In this document: positions 16,818 to 25,249 of the stretch, in pieces
Position numbering within the stretch: position 1 is the first letter of the stretch
How the letters are laid out: each line of letters opens with the position of its first letter
Assembly (NCBI GenBank): GCA_026392355.1
Contig: JAPLCF010000032.1
Span: forward strand, 84,297 to 148,296
Length of the DNA: 64,000 nucleotides
Reading direction: 5' to 3'
Source: Actinomycetota bacterium
Lineage (GTDB): Bacteria; Actinomycetota; Thermoleophilia; Gaiellales; F1-60-MAGs149
The notes under the pieces: model-generated
Databases searched by the model: none
What the model was told of the DNA's origin: nothing
What the model saw: the letters and a program-made list of their open reading frames with translations, nothing else
Program-made: the position numbers and the translations under genes

Positions 16818-18320
16818 ATGAGCGAACCTGAGACCACATCCACGTCGCGCGCAGCGCGCCATCTCAGACTGCTGTCCGAGACGGTCGAGGCCGTCACCAG
16901 CTCGCTCGATCTCGCAGAGGTAACCGATGCCGTGGCGGTTGCCGTGGCGCGCGCCTTCGGGACCGATGCCTGCTTCGTCTACGCCTACGACGAGACGACC
17001 AACGATCTCGTCCTGCAGGCCGTGCACGGCACGCACGTCGAGGCCACGGCCGGCCCGCCGCGCATGCAGGTGGGCGAGGGCCTCACGGGCTGGGCCGCCG
17101 AGACGCGCGAGCCCGTCTCGATCGCCGCGAACGCGCATCTCGACGCGCGGTTCAAGGAGTTTCCCAACCTGCCGGAGCGCCGCTTCCAGTCGTTGCTGGC
17201 CGTGCCGATCCTCGATCGCCGGGAGCGACTGGCGGGCGCGATGAACGTCCGCACCGTCGAGCCACGTGAGTACCACCCCGACGAGATCGAACTGCTCGAG
17301 ACGATCGCGCGGCAGGTCGCCCAGGCGATTGATAACGCGCGGCTCTACGAGCGCTCGCAGCGGCGCGTGGCAGAGCTCGAGGCGCTTGGCAGCATCTCCC
17401 AGGCCGTAGCCGAGTCGCTCTATCTCGAGGAGGCGCTCGCGCACATCACCGAAGCGGCCGCGAAGGCCGCACACGCGGAAGTCTGTGCGCTGATCGTCGA
17501 CGGGCCGGAGGGCACTGCCATGGCGAGCCGTTCCGCCACCGACGGTCCGACCGATAACGAGTTGGTCGCGTTGTCGGAGACGGCGCCGCTCGATGCCGAC
17601 GGCGTCTTCGCGCTGCCGTTGCTCTGGAAGGCGCGCCGCGTGGGTGCGCTCGTGGCGATCACACCGGAGCGACGTCCCTTCACGAGTGAGGAGCGGATCC
17701 TTCTGCGCTCCGTCGCCAACCAGGCGGCGACCGCGGTGGAGTCGAGCCGCGGCGTGATGCGCGGCATCGTCGCCCAGGAGATCCATCATCGCGTTAAGAA
17801 CAATCTGCAGACGGTCGCCTCGCTGCTGCGGCTGCGCGCCAGTGGCGCCGACCCGCAGCGCGCCCTCGCCGACTCCGTCGATCGCATCCTCTCGATCGCC
17901 GAGGTCCACGACCTACTGACGGCGAGCCGCGAGGGCGACGTCGACCTGAGCGACCTGATCCGCCGTGTCTCCGCCATGCTCGGCCACGGACTCGGCACGC
18001 CGGCAGCCGCCGAGGAGATCGCGCACGTCGAGGTGCCGGGCGATACGGCAACGGCGGTGGCGCTGATCTTCTCTGAGCTCTACGCGAATGCGCACGAGCA
18101 CGGCGGCGGCGACGTGCGCGTCTCGCTGCGTGAGGAGCACGGGCAGATCGAGCTGGTCGTGGCGGATGCGGGTCCGGGTCTGCCGGCGGGCTTCACGCCG
18201 GAGCAGTCGCTCGGGCTCAAGATTGCGGGGGCACTCGCAGCCGACCAGCTACGGGGCGAGCTCGCGCTTGAGGACGGCTCGCCGGGCGTGCGTGCGCGGC
18301 TGACGTGGAGTCGAACATGA
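16818..18320 (+). CDS. pdtaS: Cytosolic sensor histidine kinase, GAF-GAF-HisKA_2-HATPase (PdtaS-like)
   Basis: A 500-residue soluble histidine kinase without membrane segments. Two GAF domains at about 20-170 and 185-305 probably bind a small ligand or redox signal. The H-box IVAQEIHHRVKNNLQTVASLL (about residues 315-335) is of the HisKA_2/HWE type, and the ATPase domain at about 400-498 has N and G boxes (ELYANAHEHG, DAGPGLP, GLKIAGALA). The ATG is 13 nt after TACCGT, so any leader is very short. Its stop overlaps the next gene (ATGA), an ANTAR regulator, matching the PdtaS/PdtaR pair known from mycobacteria, where the two are unlinked. Confidence 0.85.
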   Translation: MSEPETTSTSRAARHLRLLSETVEAVTSSLDLAEVTDAVAVAVARAFGTDACFVYAYDETTNDLVLQAVHGTHVEATAGPPRMQVGEGLTGWAAETREPVSIAANAHLDARFKEFPNLPERRFQSLLAVPILDRRERLAGAMNVRTVEPREYHPDEIELLETIARQVAQAIDNARLYERSQRRVAELEALGSISQAVAESLYLEEALAHITEAAAKAAHAEVCALIVDGPEGTAMASRSATDGPTDNELVALSETAPLDADGVFALPLLWKARRVGALVAITPERRPFTSEERILLRSVANQAATAVESSRGVMRGIVAQEIHHRVKNNLQTVASLLRLRASGADPQRALADSVDRILSIAEVHDLLTASREGDVDLSDLIRRVSAMLGHGLGTPAAAEEIAHVEVPGDTATAVALIFSELYANAHEHGGGDVRVSLREEHGQIELVVADAGPGLPAGFTPEQSLGLKIAGALAADQLRGELALEDGSPGVRARLTWSRT

Positions 18321-18892
18321 GGATCCTGATCGCCGAGGACGAGACGATCATCCGCCTCGACGTGCGCACGCTGCTCGAGAAGGCCGGCCATGAGGTCGTC
18401 GCCGAGGCCCGCGACGGCCAGGAGGCCGTGGCACTGGCGGAGGAGCACGACCCCGAGCTGATCGTGATGGACGTTCGCATGCCGCACATGGACGGCATCG
18501 AGGCAGCGCGGCAGATCACCGATCGCAAGCCCGTCCCGATCGTGATGCTGACGGCCTATGCCGAGCAAGATCTTGTGACGCGCGCCTCCGAAGCCGGCGC
18601 CTTCGCCTATCTGGTCAAGCCGTTTCGTGAGGTCGACCTCTTGCCGGCGCTCGACACTGCGCGTGCCCGCTTCGAGGAGCTGTCGGCGCTGCGCGATGAG
18701 GCGGCCGACCTCGCCGAGGCCCTCGCCTCCCGCAAGGCCGTCGAGCGCGCCAAGGGGATCTTGATGCAGAAGGACGGCATCGACGAGGCCGAGGCCTTTC
18801 GCCGCATCCGCGCTGCCAGCCAGAAGACGGGGCGCACGATGCGTGTCGTCGCCGAGGCGCTGATCGCCACCTTCGACGAGTCGCCGCAGTGA
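18317..18892 (+). CDS. pdtaR: ANTAR-domain response regulator (PdtaR-like)
   Basis: A 191-residue receiver-ANTAR protein that, when phosphorylated, would bind double-hexaloop RNA hairpins to antiterminate transcription. The receiver at 1-120 has the acidic pocket EDE, the phospho-acceptor in VMDVRMPHMDG and the conserved VKPF lysine. The ANTAR domain at about 135-185 carries the ASRKAVERAKGILMQKDG signature. ATG at 18317 makes an ATGA overlap with the kinase stop and has GTGGAG seven bases upstream; an in-frame GTG at 18305 is less likely. Confidence 0.92.
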   Translation: MRILIAEDETIIRLDVRTLLEKAGHEVVAEARDGQEAVALAEEHDPELIVMDVRMPHMDGIEAARQITDRKPVPIVMLTAYAEQDLVTRASEAGAFAYLVKPFREVDLLPALDTARARFEELSALRDEAADLAEALASRKAVERAKGILMQKDGIDEAEAFRRIRAASQKTGRTMRVVAEALIATFDESPQ

Positions 18893-19182
18893 GCGTCTCG
18901 CCCGACGTCGTCGAGCGCAAGGGCACAGGGAGCGATACCGACCTCGGGCCGCCGTGGCGCGTGATTGTCCTGAACGACGACCACAACACGTTCGAGGGTG
19001 TGGCGCGCTCGCTGGCTGCGGTCCTCCCGGGGGTCGACTACGCCAAGGGCATAGCCTTCGCCAATCGGATCCACAAGTCGGGCCAGGCGATCGTCTGGAC
19101 GGGGCATCAGGAGCTGGCCGAGCTGTATCACGAGCAGCTGGGCGAGCGCGGCCTGACGATGGCCCCGCTCGAGCAGGCCTAG
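18889..19182 (+). CDS. clpS: ATP-dependent Clp protease adaptor ClpS
   Basis: N-end-rule adaptor delivering substrates to ClpC/ClpA-ClpP. The 97-residue protein has the WRVIVLNDDHNTFEGVA motif that forms the N-degron pocket and the AFANRIHKSGQAIVWTG segment contacting the Clp N-domain. The GTG start overlaps the stop of the ANTAR regulator as GTGA, so it is translated as part of the two-component operon, an unusual linkage. It converges on the next gene with only four bases between stops. Confidence 0.95.
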   Translation: MSVSPDVVERKGTGSDTDLGPPWRVIVLNDDHNTFEGVARSLAAVLPGVDYAKGIAFANRIHKSGQAIVWTGHQELAELYHEQLGERGLTMAPLEQA

Positions 19183-19186
19183 CGAC

Positions 19187-20065
19187 TCAGGCGTACAGTC
19201 GTTGGACTAGCTGGAGCGGCGTGGTGAGCCAGGCTCCGAGACCGCGCAGGCGCGAGAGCAGCTCGTCGTAGATGACCGCCTCTGCGTCGGCATGCTCGCC
19301 GGCGAAGCGCTCAACGCGGATGCTCAGGGCGGCGGCGCCACCGGCGTTGAGTAGCGTGCTGAGCCCGGGGTCCGGTGCATCGCCGAGCAGGGGCAACTCG
19401 ATCCACTCGGCGGCGCGCTCTGCCGCCAGGTCGTAGCCGCGCGTGGGAAAGGCTGTGCCGCGACGGAACCCAGGGCGAGCGGCGATCTGGACTCCCGCCG
19501 GCGTGTCGAGTGCGAAGCCCAAGGCGCGAACCTGGGCCTGTTCGGTGGGCTCCAGCAGGTCGATCGAGCGCAGGGCAGACGTGACGTGGTGGGCACGCTC
19601 CACGGCGGCGAGGCGCTCGTAGGGGGCCAGCGACGGTTCCTTCGGGCCGCGCGACAGACGTCCGCGCAGGCCGCCACGTTCCTGCTCGAAGGGCCGCGCC
19701 TCGTGCACGAGGGCGATCGCGCAGGTCGCACCCTCGGGCCACGGCGGTGTACTGCGCAGGCGCTCGCCTCGGATCCAGTCGGCTACCTGCGAGCGGATGG
19801 GGTCGACCGGTGTGGCCCACGGGTCCTCCGAACCGGTACCCGTCAGGTGCCGGAAGGCGTAGGCGAGCGGGTCCGCCTCGGCCGGCAGCTCGGACTCCCA
19901 CGCGGTGGGGTCGCCAGGCAGGGCGGCGTTCGGCCACTCGAGCACCACGCTGCCGGTGCGCACCACCTGTACGCCACTCGTTGCGAGCAGGTCGGTCAGC
20001 GTCGCCGAGGCGCGGGCTCCGATCGATGGTGCGCCGCCGATCGCGAGCTGCACCGCCTCCTTCAC
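19187..20065 (-). CDS. Degenerate polysaccharide-deacetylase-like protein
   Basis: A 292-residue protein resembling actinobacterial polysaccharide deacetylases of the type that begin their catalytic block with LTHDVD. The corresponding segment here reads ALVHEARPFEQ, so the metal-binding acidic residues are replaced. Later landmarks remain recognisable: RALGFALDTPAG and GFRRGTAFPTRGYDL, the latter matching GFRAGT-PFRPYDL of active relatives. Deacetylase activity is doubtful; a binding or structural role is possible. GTG at 20065 overlaps the GT2 stop (GTGA). It belongs to a cell-surface sugar operon with a GT2 and an epimerase. Confidence 0.55.
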   Translation of the reverse strand: MKEAVQLAIGGAPSIGARASATLTDLLATSGVQVVRTGSVVLEWPNAALPGDPTAWESELPAEADPLAYAFRHLTGTGSEDPWATPVDPIRSQVADWIRGERLRSTPPWPEGATCAIALVHEARPFEQERGGLRGRLSRGPKEPSLAPYERLAAVERAHHVTSALRSIDLLEPTEQAQVRALGFALDTPAGVQIAARPGFRRGTAFPTRGYDLAAERAAEWIELPLLGDAPDPGLSTLLNAGGAAALSIRVERFAGEHADAEAVIYDELLSRLRGLGAWLTTPLQLVQRLYA

Positions 20066-21030
20066 CGATGCACTCCGTGCGCGGCGTTCCAGTCGTCGGC
20101 GCTCTCGCGCAGGCCCGGGCCGGTCGGACCATGCAGGGCATTCTGCACGTGAAGGTCGAGCTCGGCGCGTGGCAGGCTCGGGTTGAGTCGGCGCAGCGGA
20201 CCCGGCAGGGTGGGCAGGCGGGACAGTCCGCTCAGCGCGGAGTACTGGCCGGCCAGCGCGAGGCGTGCCGCATCGCCGCGAGTACCCGGATGGTGCTTGG
20301 CCCAGTAGCGGCGACGGCTGCGCCAGAACTCGACGATGCGGCGCGACGGATCGGCCGAGGTCGAAGCGCGCACGTGATGCCGCACGGTCGCCTGCGGCAC
20401 GACGTGCGTCTGGAACCACCGATCGGCGAGGCGCTTCTGCAGGTCGGTCTCCTCCGAGAACATGTAGAAGCCCTGATCGAAGGGGCCGGTCAGCTCGATC
20501 GCCGAGCGACGCAGCACGAGCGCACAGCCGCTGGCCCAATCGACGGCAGCAGGCGTACCCGTGACGCGCTGCTCGATGCCAGCCTGGCCGAGCGTGACGA
20601 GGCTGCGCAGGCAGGTGGCGGGGTCGGGAAAATGGAACGCCGAGGGCTGGTGTCGCCCGTCGGGATAGACGATGCGCGGTGCAGCCACAGCGACCTCAGG
20701 GTGCGCGTCGAGGTACGCCACGAGGGCATCGACCGCGCCCGGCTCGACCGTGGCGTCATCGTTGAGGAGGAAGTGATACGGGGCGTCACTACGAGCCAGC
20801 AGGCGGTTGTGGTTAGCACCGAAGCCATCGCGGAAATCCTGAGCGACGAGGTCGACGTCGGGGAAGCGCTCGCGCACCGCGTCGCAGGTGCCGTCCTCGG
20901 AGGCATTGTCGAGCACGTGGAGCGTGTGCTCGACGGCGGGGCGCCCAGGACCGGTCAATGCAGCCAGGGCCTCCAGCAGGAGGTCGCGGTTGCTGTGGGC
21001 GACGATGGCGACGGCGAGCTTCGCGCTCAC
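20062..21030 (-). CDS. Family 2 glycosyltransferase
   Basis: A 322-residue GT-A fold transferase similar to rhamnosyl/galactofuranosyl-transferase-like GT2 enzymes. It shows LDNASEDGT, the nucleotide-binding HFLLNDDATVEPGAV (DxD equivalent), VDWASGCALVLRR and the acceptor-site FYMFSEETDLQKRL. It has no membrane helix and ends with a basic C-terminal region. GTG at 21030 overlaps the epimerase stop (GTGA); the ATG at 21105 would run far into that gene and is rejected. It probably uses the sugar nucleotide made by the neighbouring epimerase to build a surface glycan. Confidence 0.88.
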   Translation of the reverse strand: MSAKLAVAIVAHSNRDLLLEALAALTGPGRPAVEHTLHVLDNASEDGTCDAVRERFPDVDLVAQDFRDGFGANHNRLLARSDAPYHFLLNDDATVEPGAVDALVAYLDAHPEVAVAAPRIVYPDGRHQPSAFHFPDPATCLRSLVTLGQAGIEQRVTGTPAAVDWASGCALVLRRSAIELTGPFDQGFYMFSEETDLQKRLADRWFQTHVVPQATVRHHVRASTSADPSRRIVEFWRSRRRYWAKHHPGTRGDAARLALAGQYSALSGLSRLPTLPGPLRRLNPSLPRAELDLHVQNALHGPTGPGLRESADDWNAAHGVHR

Positions 21031-22139
21031 CGCTCGAGCCCTCGCTGACGCAGCTCTTCCATCGCCTGCTCGACGCGGTCGTCGGCCTCTTGTCCGGCCA
21101 GCCACTCCGCGAGCTGGCCCAGGCCGGTACCGACCTCCATCGCTGCGCGGAAGTCGAGCAGCTCTGCCGCACGCGTGGGATCACCGATGCAGTGGCGGAT
21201 GTCGCCGGCGCGGTACTTGCCAACGATCTCGGGCTCGATCGAGAGGTCGAGGCCCTTGGCAAGGCCGTGCGCCACATCGACGACGCTGGACGGCTGGCCC
21301 GTGCAGACGTTGAGGGCGGAACCATCGGCGTCGGATTCGACCGCCAGGTGGAAGGCGCGCGCCACGTCGGTGACGTGCACGAAATCGCGCGTCTGCGCGC
21401 CGTCCTCGAACGCCACGGGTGCGTGGCCGTTGAGCAGGCGGCTCGCAAAGATCGCCGCGACCCCGGTGTACGGGTTGCCGAGCGCTTGGCGCGGACCGTA
21501 GACATTGAACAGGCGTAGTGCCAGCGTGGGCACGGCATAGGCGGAACCGACCGAGAGGCAGAGCTCTTCGTGGTCGCGCTTTGAGACGGCGTACACGCTG
21601 GTCGGTAGGAGCGGCTTGGTCTCGGCGGTGCGCTCGGGCAGCAGGGGTTCGCCAGCGGCGGTCTCGAGCTCCCAGCGGCGCTCGGCCAACTGGCTCTCAG
21701 GGCGCAGACCGGGTGCCAGCCCGTGCTCCCCGGTGGCGGGGTTGCTGTACTGGCCCTCGCCGTAGATCGACATCGACGAGGCGACGACCAGTCGGCGCAC
21801 GCGGTCGCGGCGCTCGACGAGCTGCTCGAGCATCGCGGCGCAGCCGACCGAGTTGACCTCGACGTAGCGGCGGATCTCGTACATCGACTGGCCAACGCCG
21901 ACCGCTGCGGCGAGGTGCACGACGGCATCGGCGTCGTCCATCGCCTTGCCGAGCGACTCCTCGTCGCGCACGTCGCCGACGATCAGCTCGACGTGTGGAT
22001 CCAGATAGTCCGGCGGACCGTCGGGATGGACCTGCGGATCGAGGCAGTCGAAGGCCCGCACCTCATGGCCGGCGGCGAGCAGCCGATCCGCGAGATGGGA
22101 TCCGATGAAACCGGCTCCGCCTGTGACCAGCACGCGCAT
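21027..22139 (-). CDS. NAD-dependent epimerase/dehydratase, nucleotide-sugar type
   Basis: Extended short-chain dehydrogenase of 370 residues acting on a nucleotide-activated sugar. The Rossmann motif is VTGGAGFIGSHLAD, the catalytic serine lies in VASSMSIYG and the catalytic pair is YAVSK (about 180). The stretch ALRLFNVYGPRQALGNPYTGVAAIF is very close to dTDP-L-rhamnose 4-epimerase (WbiB) and UDP-glucose 4-epimerase relatives, so a rhamnose/talose branch is possible. ATG at 22139 lies 6 nt after TACCAT, suggesting its own leaderless promoter at the head of the epimerase-GT2-deacetylase-like trio. Confidence 0.85.
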   Translation of the reverse strand: MRVLVTGGAGFIGSHLADRLLAAGHEVRAFDCLDPQVHPDGPPDYLDPHVELIVGDVRDEESLGKAMDDADAVVHLAAAVGVGQSMYEIRRYVEVNSVGCAAMLEQLVERRDRVRRLVVASSMSIYGEGQYSNPATGEHGLAPGLRPESQLAERRWELETAAGEPLLPERTAETKPLLPTSVYAVSKRDHEELCLSVGSAYAVPTLALRLFNVYGPRQALGNPYTGVAAIFASRLLNGHAPVAFEDGAQTRDFVHVTDVARAFHLAVESDADGSALNVCTGQPSSVVDVAHGLAKGLDLSIEPEIVGKYRAGDIRHCIGDPTRAAELLDFRAAMEVGTGLGQLAEWLAGQEADDRVEQAMEELRQRGLER

Positions 22140-22181
22140 ACACGCATGGTACGGGGCGGGTGCTCGGCGTGCGCCTCTGGG

Positions 22182-23672
22182 CTAGCGCCCGCGACGGGCA
22201 AAGGCCGTCACAGCACCGCTGACGGTCCAGATCGGATCAAGCGCTTCAACGTCCGCGCGCTGCTGGCCGACGATCGTGATCGCCTCGCCTGAGCGCACGG
22301 CCTTGCGGGTCATGCTGACGGCGTCGAGCACCACGACGGTGCCACCACGTGCCTGAAACCGTTTGATCGCGGCGTACAGCGGCGCCGTCCAGACCGGGGC
22401 ATTCGAGATGATCAGCACCTTCGTCCGCGGCGGCACGCCACGATCCTCGATGGCCTGATCGGTGATGGCGCCAACCTTGCGACGCGTGGCGGCGCGGGCA
22501 TCGGCGCTGACGTGACCGAGCGCAGCAAAGGCGGTCTCGCTGCCAGCGGGGAGCGGGCGGTCGAGCCTGAGCGGGGCAGGCGGGACGTCGGGGAAGCCCG
22601 AGAGGTCGGCATCGGTTGGATTCGTGGCCTGCCACGAGTAGAGCGGCTGCATCACGAGGACCGGAGCGCCGCCGGGAATCGCATTCGGCGTCCAGGACTT
22701 CCAGCCACCGCCGCGGATCTCGATCACGTAAAACCCAGCGGGTGCGGGTGGGAGCTTGGCGGCCCCGGGTGCGCCCTTGGCGCGCGCGATCACCTCGCCG
22801 GGGAACGCGCGCCCGGGTCGCTGGCGAATCAGCGTTACTTCAGCGAGCAGCGTGAGTGGCTTGAGCGACTGCGTCAGTGCCACCGTTTCGACGCCCACGA
22901 CCTCGGCCGGGGCGAGTTCGTTCGGCTTCACGACGGACGGTGCGGTGACGAGGTTGCCGCCACGATCCTCGGCGGTCCAGCCAACGATGTACGAGCCGGG
23001 GCCCACGGGCTTTCCGACCTTGTCGAGCGGCAGGTTGCCGGCGTCGGCCGACCAGTGCATGGTCTTGCGCACCTGGAACTGCAGAGCCGTCTCGCGGCGC
23101 AGCAGACGGGCTGCTCCCGAGGGCTGGATCTGGTTGACCATCAACCGGAACTTGACGGGCTCATCTGCGCTGAGCGCGAAGCTATACGAGCCCGCAGAGC
23201 CCTCGAGCCCGGGCGCTATGCGCTGCCCCGGTTTGGCGTCAGACTCGATCGTCGGTGTTTTCGCGTCGAGGATGATCGCATCGGGGATCCGGATCGTGCG
23301 GTTTTGCCGCGCCAGCCGGATGGCAAAGCGATACGGACCATCGGGGGCGAGCGTGCCACTGGCCAGTCGCCCGTCCCACGTCGCGCGGATGCGACGGCCC
23401 TTCTGGACGCTGTCGGCTTTGGCGATCTCTCGGTCGTCGGCGTTGAAGATGACGACGGTTGCCCGATCGCGCTTGCGCAGGCCAACGGTCAGCGTGGCCT
23501 GGCGGCGCCCCGGCTTGAAGGCGTTTGGCGAGAACGTCGGACTGCTGATCGTCGGTGCGATGATCGGCGACGGCGCGCTCTTCAGCACCTGCGCGCGGAC
23601 GAACACGACAGCCGCTCCCGCCACCAGCAGCAGCATGAGGAGGGCAGCCAGAATCCGCAGGGGTCGCTCCAC
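22182..23672 (-). CDS. Exported protein with FlgD-like Ig domains and a C-terminal amidotransferase-like fold
   Basis: A 496-residue protein anchored by an N-terminal hydrophobic segment (residues 6-27). Residues about 40-260 contain two or three FlgD/Ig-like beta domains, for example RIRATWDGRLASGTLAPDGPYRFAI. The C-terminal half (GFYVIEIRG, VLVMQPLYSWQATNPTDADL, KVLIISNAPVWTAPLY) resembles the C-terminal part of N,N-dimethylformamidase-like proteins, without clear catalytic residues. Function unknown; probably extracellular and linked to the sugar genes. GTG at 23672 is 7 nt after TAGGAT, which decides this start. Confidence 0.6.
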   Translation of the reverse strand: MERPLRILAALLMLLLVAGAAVVFVRAQVLKSAPSPIIAPTISSPTFSPNAFKPGRRQATLTVGLRKRDRATVVIFNADDREIAKADSVQKGRRIRATWDGRLASGTLAPDGPYRFAIRLARQNRTIRIPDAIILDAKTPTIESDAKPGQRIAPGLEGSAGSYSFALSADEPVKFRLMVNQIQPSGAARLLRRETALQFQVRKTMHWSADAGNLPLDKVGKPVGPGSYIVGWTAEDRGGNLVTAPSVVKPNELAPAEVVGVETVALTQSLKPLTLLAEVTLIRQRPGRAFPGEVIARAKGAPGAAKLPPAPAGFYVIEIRGGGWKSWTPNAIPGGAPVLVMQPLYSWQATNPTDADLSGFPDVPPAPLRLDRPLPAGSETAFAALGHVSADARAATRRKVGAITDQAIEDRGVPPRTKVLIISNAPVWTAPLYAAIKRFQARGGTVVVLDAVSMTRKAVRSGEAITIVGQQRADVEALDPIWTVSGAVTAFARRGR

Positions 23673-23682
23673 GGCGCCAATC

Positions 23683-24162
23683 CTAAAGGGGATCGTCGTC
23701 CTCGGGGGTGGCGTCGGCCGTTACCTCGAGGAGCTTGCGGGCCGCGTCGCGCAGTCCACGCAGAACGGCAAGGGCCTCGGGCCACGCGGCCTCAGGCACC
23801 AGTAGGTGATCGCGTGAGGCGGTGCCGACGAGGATGATCGGCACGTTACGCTCGGCCAAGGCGCCGGCAATCGTCGAGGCAAAGCCAACGAGTTCCGGTG
23901 GCAGCTCGGCCACCAGCAGGATCACGCGGAGCCCGTTCTGGCGTGTGTCCGCCGGAGGCATTTCGTCGGCAACCGAACGTCGCACGACAAACGTGGTCTC
24001 CAGCGGGTCGTCGATGCGCGCGCTGAAGCCCTCGGCGAGCAGCGCCTCGGGCGAGGGCGGCGCCGAGCCGCGGCCGTAGCCGAGCAGCGAGAACTCGTGC
24101 TCGAGGATCATCGGGTCGAGCGCCGCGAGGGCATCGACGAGGAGCGACGAATCGTGCTGCAC
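23683..24162 (-). CDS. ACT-like (CASTOR/ACT_7 type) small protein
   Basis: A 159-residue protein. The C-terminal half has the order of ACT regulatory folds: LRVILLVAELPPELVGFASTIAGALAERNVPIILVGTASRDHLLVPE, in which the GFA-TIAGALAE-NVPI-LV and D-LLV positions match the CASTOR/ACT family. Such domains bind amino acids or other small ligands. It starts with GTG 6 nt after TAGGCT and lies 16 bp from the FAD enzyme gene, so it may sense the product of that cluster. Remote assignment by pattern only. Confidence 0.5.
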   Translation of the reverse strand: MQHDSSLLVDALAALDPMILEHEFSLLGYGRGSAPPSPEALLAEGFSARIDDPLETTFVVRRSVADEMPPADTRQNGLRVILLVAELPPELVGFASTIAGALAERNVPIILVGTASRDHLLVPEAAWPEALAVLRGLRDAARKLLEVTADATPEDDDPL

Positions 24163-24178
24163 CAGCTGAGCCTACCGC

Positions 24179-25249
24179 CTACGGCAGGGCGGGCAGCTGC
24201 TCGGGGCGCAGCACGTCCAGATAGCGCAGGCTGCGGAAGGCCACTTCGTCGTCGCCCTGGGTGGGGCGGCCGACGCCACGTGTCACGAGTCGTCGCAGCA
24301 CCGGCTCGGGCAGGTAGCGATAGAGGCGCTGGATGCGGTTCAGCTTTGCGTAGCCGCCGAGATGCTCGGCGTGCACAGCGCGATAGCGACGGCGAGCCTC
24401 ATCAGCGCTCAGCTCGCCGGCCAGGGTGGCGTTGACGAGGCGGCCGGCGGCGGCGCCGAAGAAGACGGCGGGGCGAATGCCTTCGAGCGTGATCGGCAGC
24501 GCGTGGCCGGCGCTATCGCCGGCGAACAGCACGTTGTCATCGACGGGATTGCGCGGCACGCAGGCGATCGCACCGCCATGATGCTCGCGACCGGGCCCGA
24601 GGTCGTCGCGTTCGCGCAGTTTCGTCATCGCGGGCTGTAGCGGCTCCTTGATGAAGGAGCCGACGCCGGCGCGCACGTGATCGCCCGCGGCGAAGGACCA
24701 GCCGTAGCCCGACCGCAGGAGCGACTTCTCGAGGTAGAACTCGAAGCCATCGGCCTGTGGCGCCAGCGCCATTGGCACATGATCTTCCGTGCCGATTACC
24801 AGGCTTGGGTCGCGCCCCTCGGTCGCACCGACGGGGTCGAGCACGCGGCGCCAGCCCGAGGCGTCGATCAGCCAATCAGCGGTGAGGCGCTCGCCGTCTG
24901 CGCCGAGCACGGTCCTCCCCTCGCGGCCCGTCACGCGCACGCGCTCGACGCGGGCGTCGCTCTGCGCGGCAAGGAGGAGGCAGGCGCGCTCGTAGTCGAT
25001 CACGCCGAAGGCCTCGGGGAGGCGCACGTCCCAGCGCTCGCGGCCGACGCTGATGTGCATCAGCGAGTCCTCAAACAGGATTGCGTCCTCGATGCCGAGC
25101 CACTCGGCAATGCGCACCGGAAGCGCACAGGCCGAGGTCTGGTGTGCACCAATCGGCGAGCGATCGAGGATCAGCACATCACGGCCGCGCAACTCGCGCG
25201 CCGCGGTCAGACCCGCAAAGGAACCACCGACGATCAGGACCTCGGTCAT
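24179..25249 (-). CDS. FAD-dependent oxidoreductase, geranylgeranyl-reductase-like
   Basis: A 356-residue flavoprotein of the PHBH/GGR fold. The N-terminus VLIVGGSFAGLTAARELRG is the FAD dinucleotide-binding motif. A CALPV segment, WLIDASGWRRVL, and NVLFAGDSAGHALPITLEGIRPAVFFG with the FAD ribityl-binding GD and the GEGI-like element follow. Members reduce isoprenoid chains or hydroxylate small molecules, so the substrate cannot be named. ATG at 25249 follows TACCGT by 7 nt and is directly next to the flavoprotein stop upstream. Confidence 0.78.
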   Translation of the reverse strand: MTEVLIVGGSFAGLTAARELRGRDVLILDRSPIGAHQTSACALPVRIAEWLGIEDAILFEDSLMHISVGRERWDVRLPEAFGVIDYERACLLLAAQSDARVERVRVTGREGRTVLGADGERLTADWLIDASGWRRVLDPVGATEGRDPSLVIGTEDHVPMALAPQADGFEFYLEKSLLRSGYGWSFAAGDHVRAGVGSFIKEPLQPAMTKLRERDDLGPGREHHGGAIACVPRNPVDDNVLFAGDSAGHALPITLEGIRPAVFFGAAAGRLVNATLAGELSADEARRRYRAVHAEHLGGYAKLNRIQRLYRYLPEPVLRRLVTRGVGRPTQGDDEVAFRSLRYLDVLRPEQLPALP

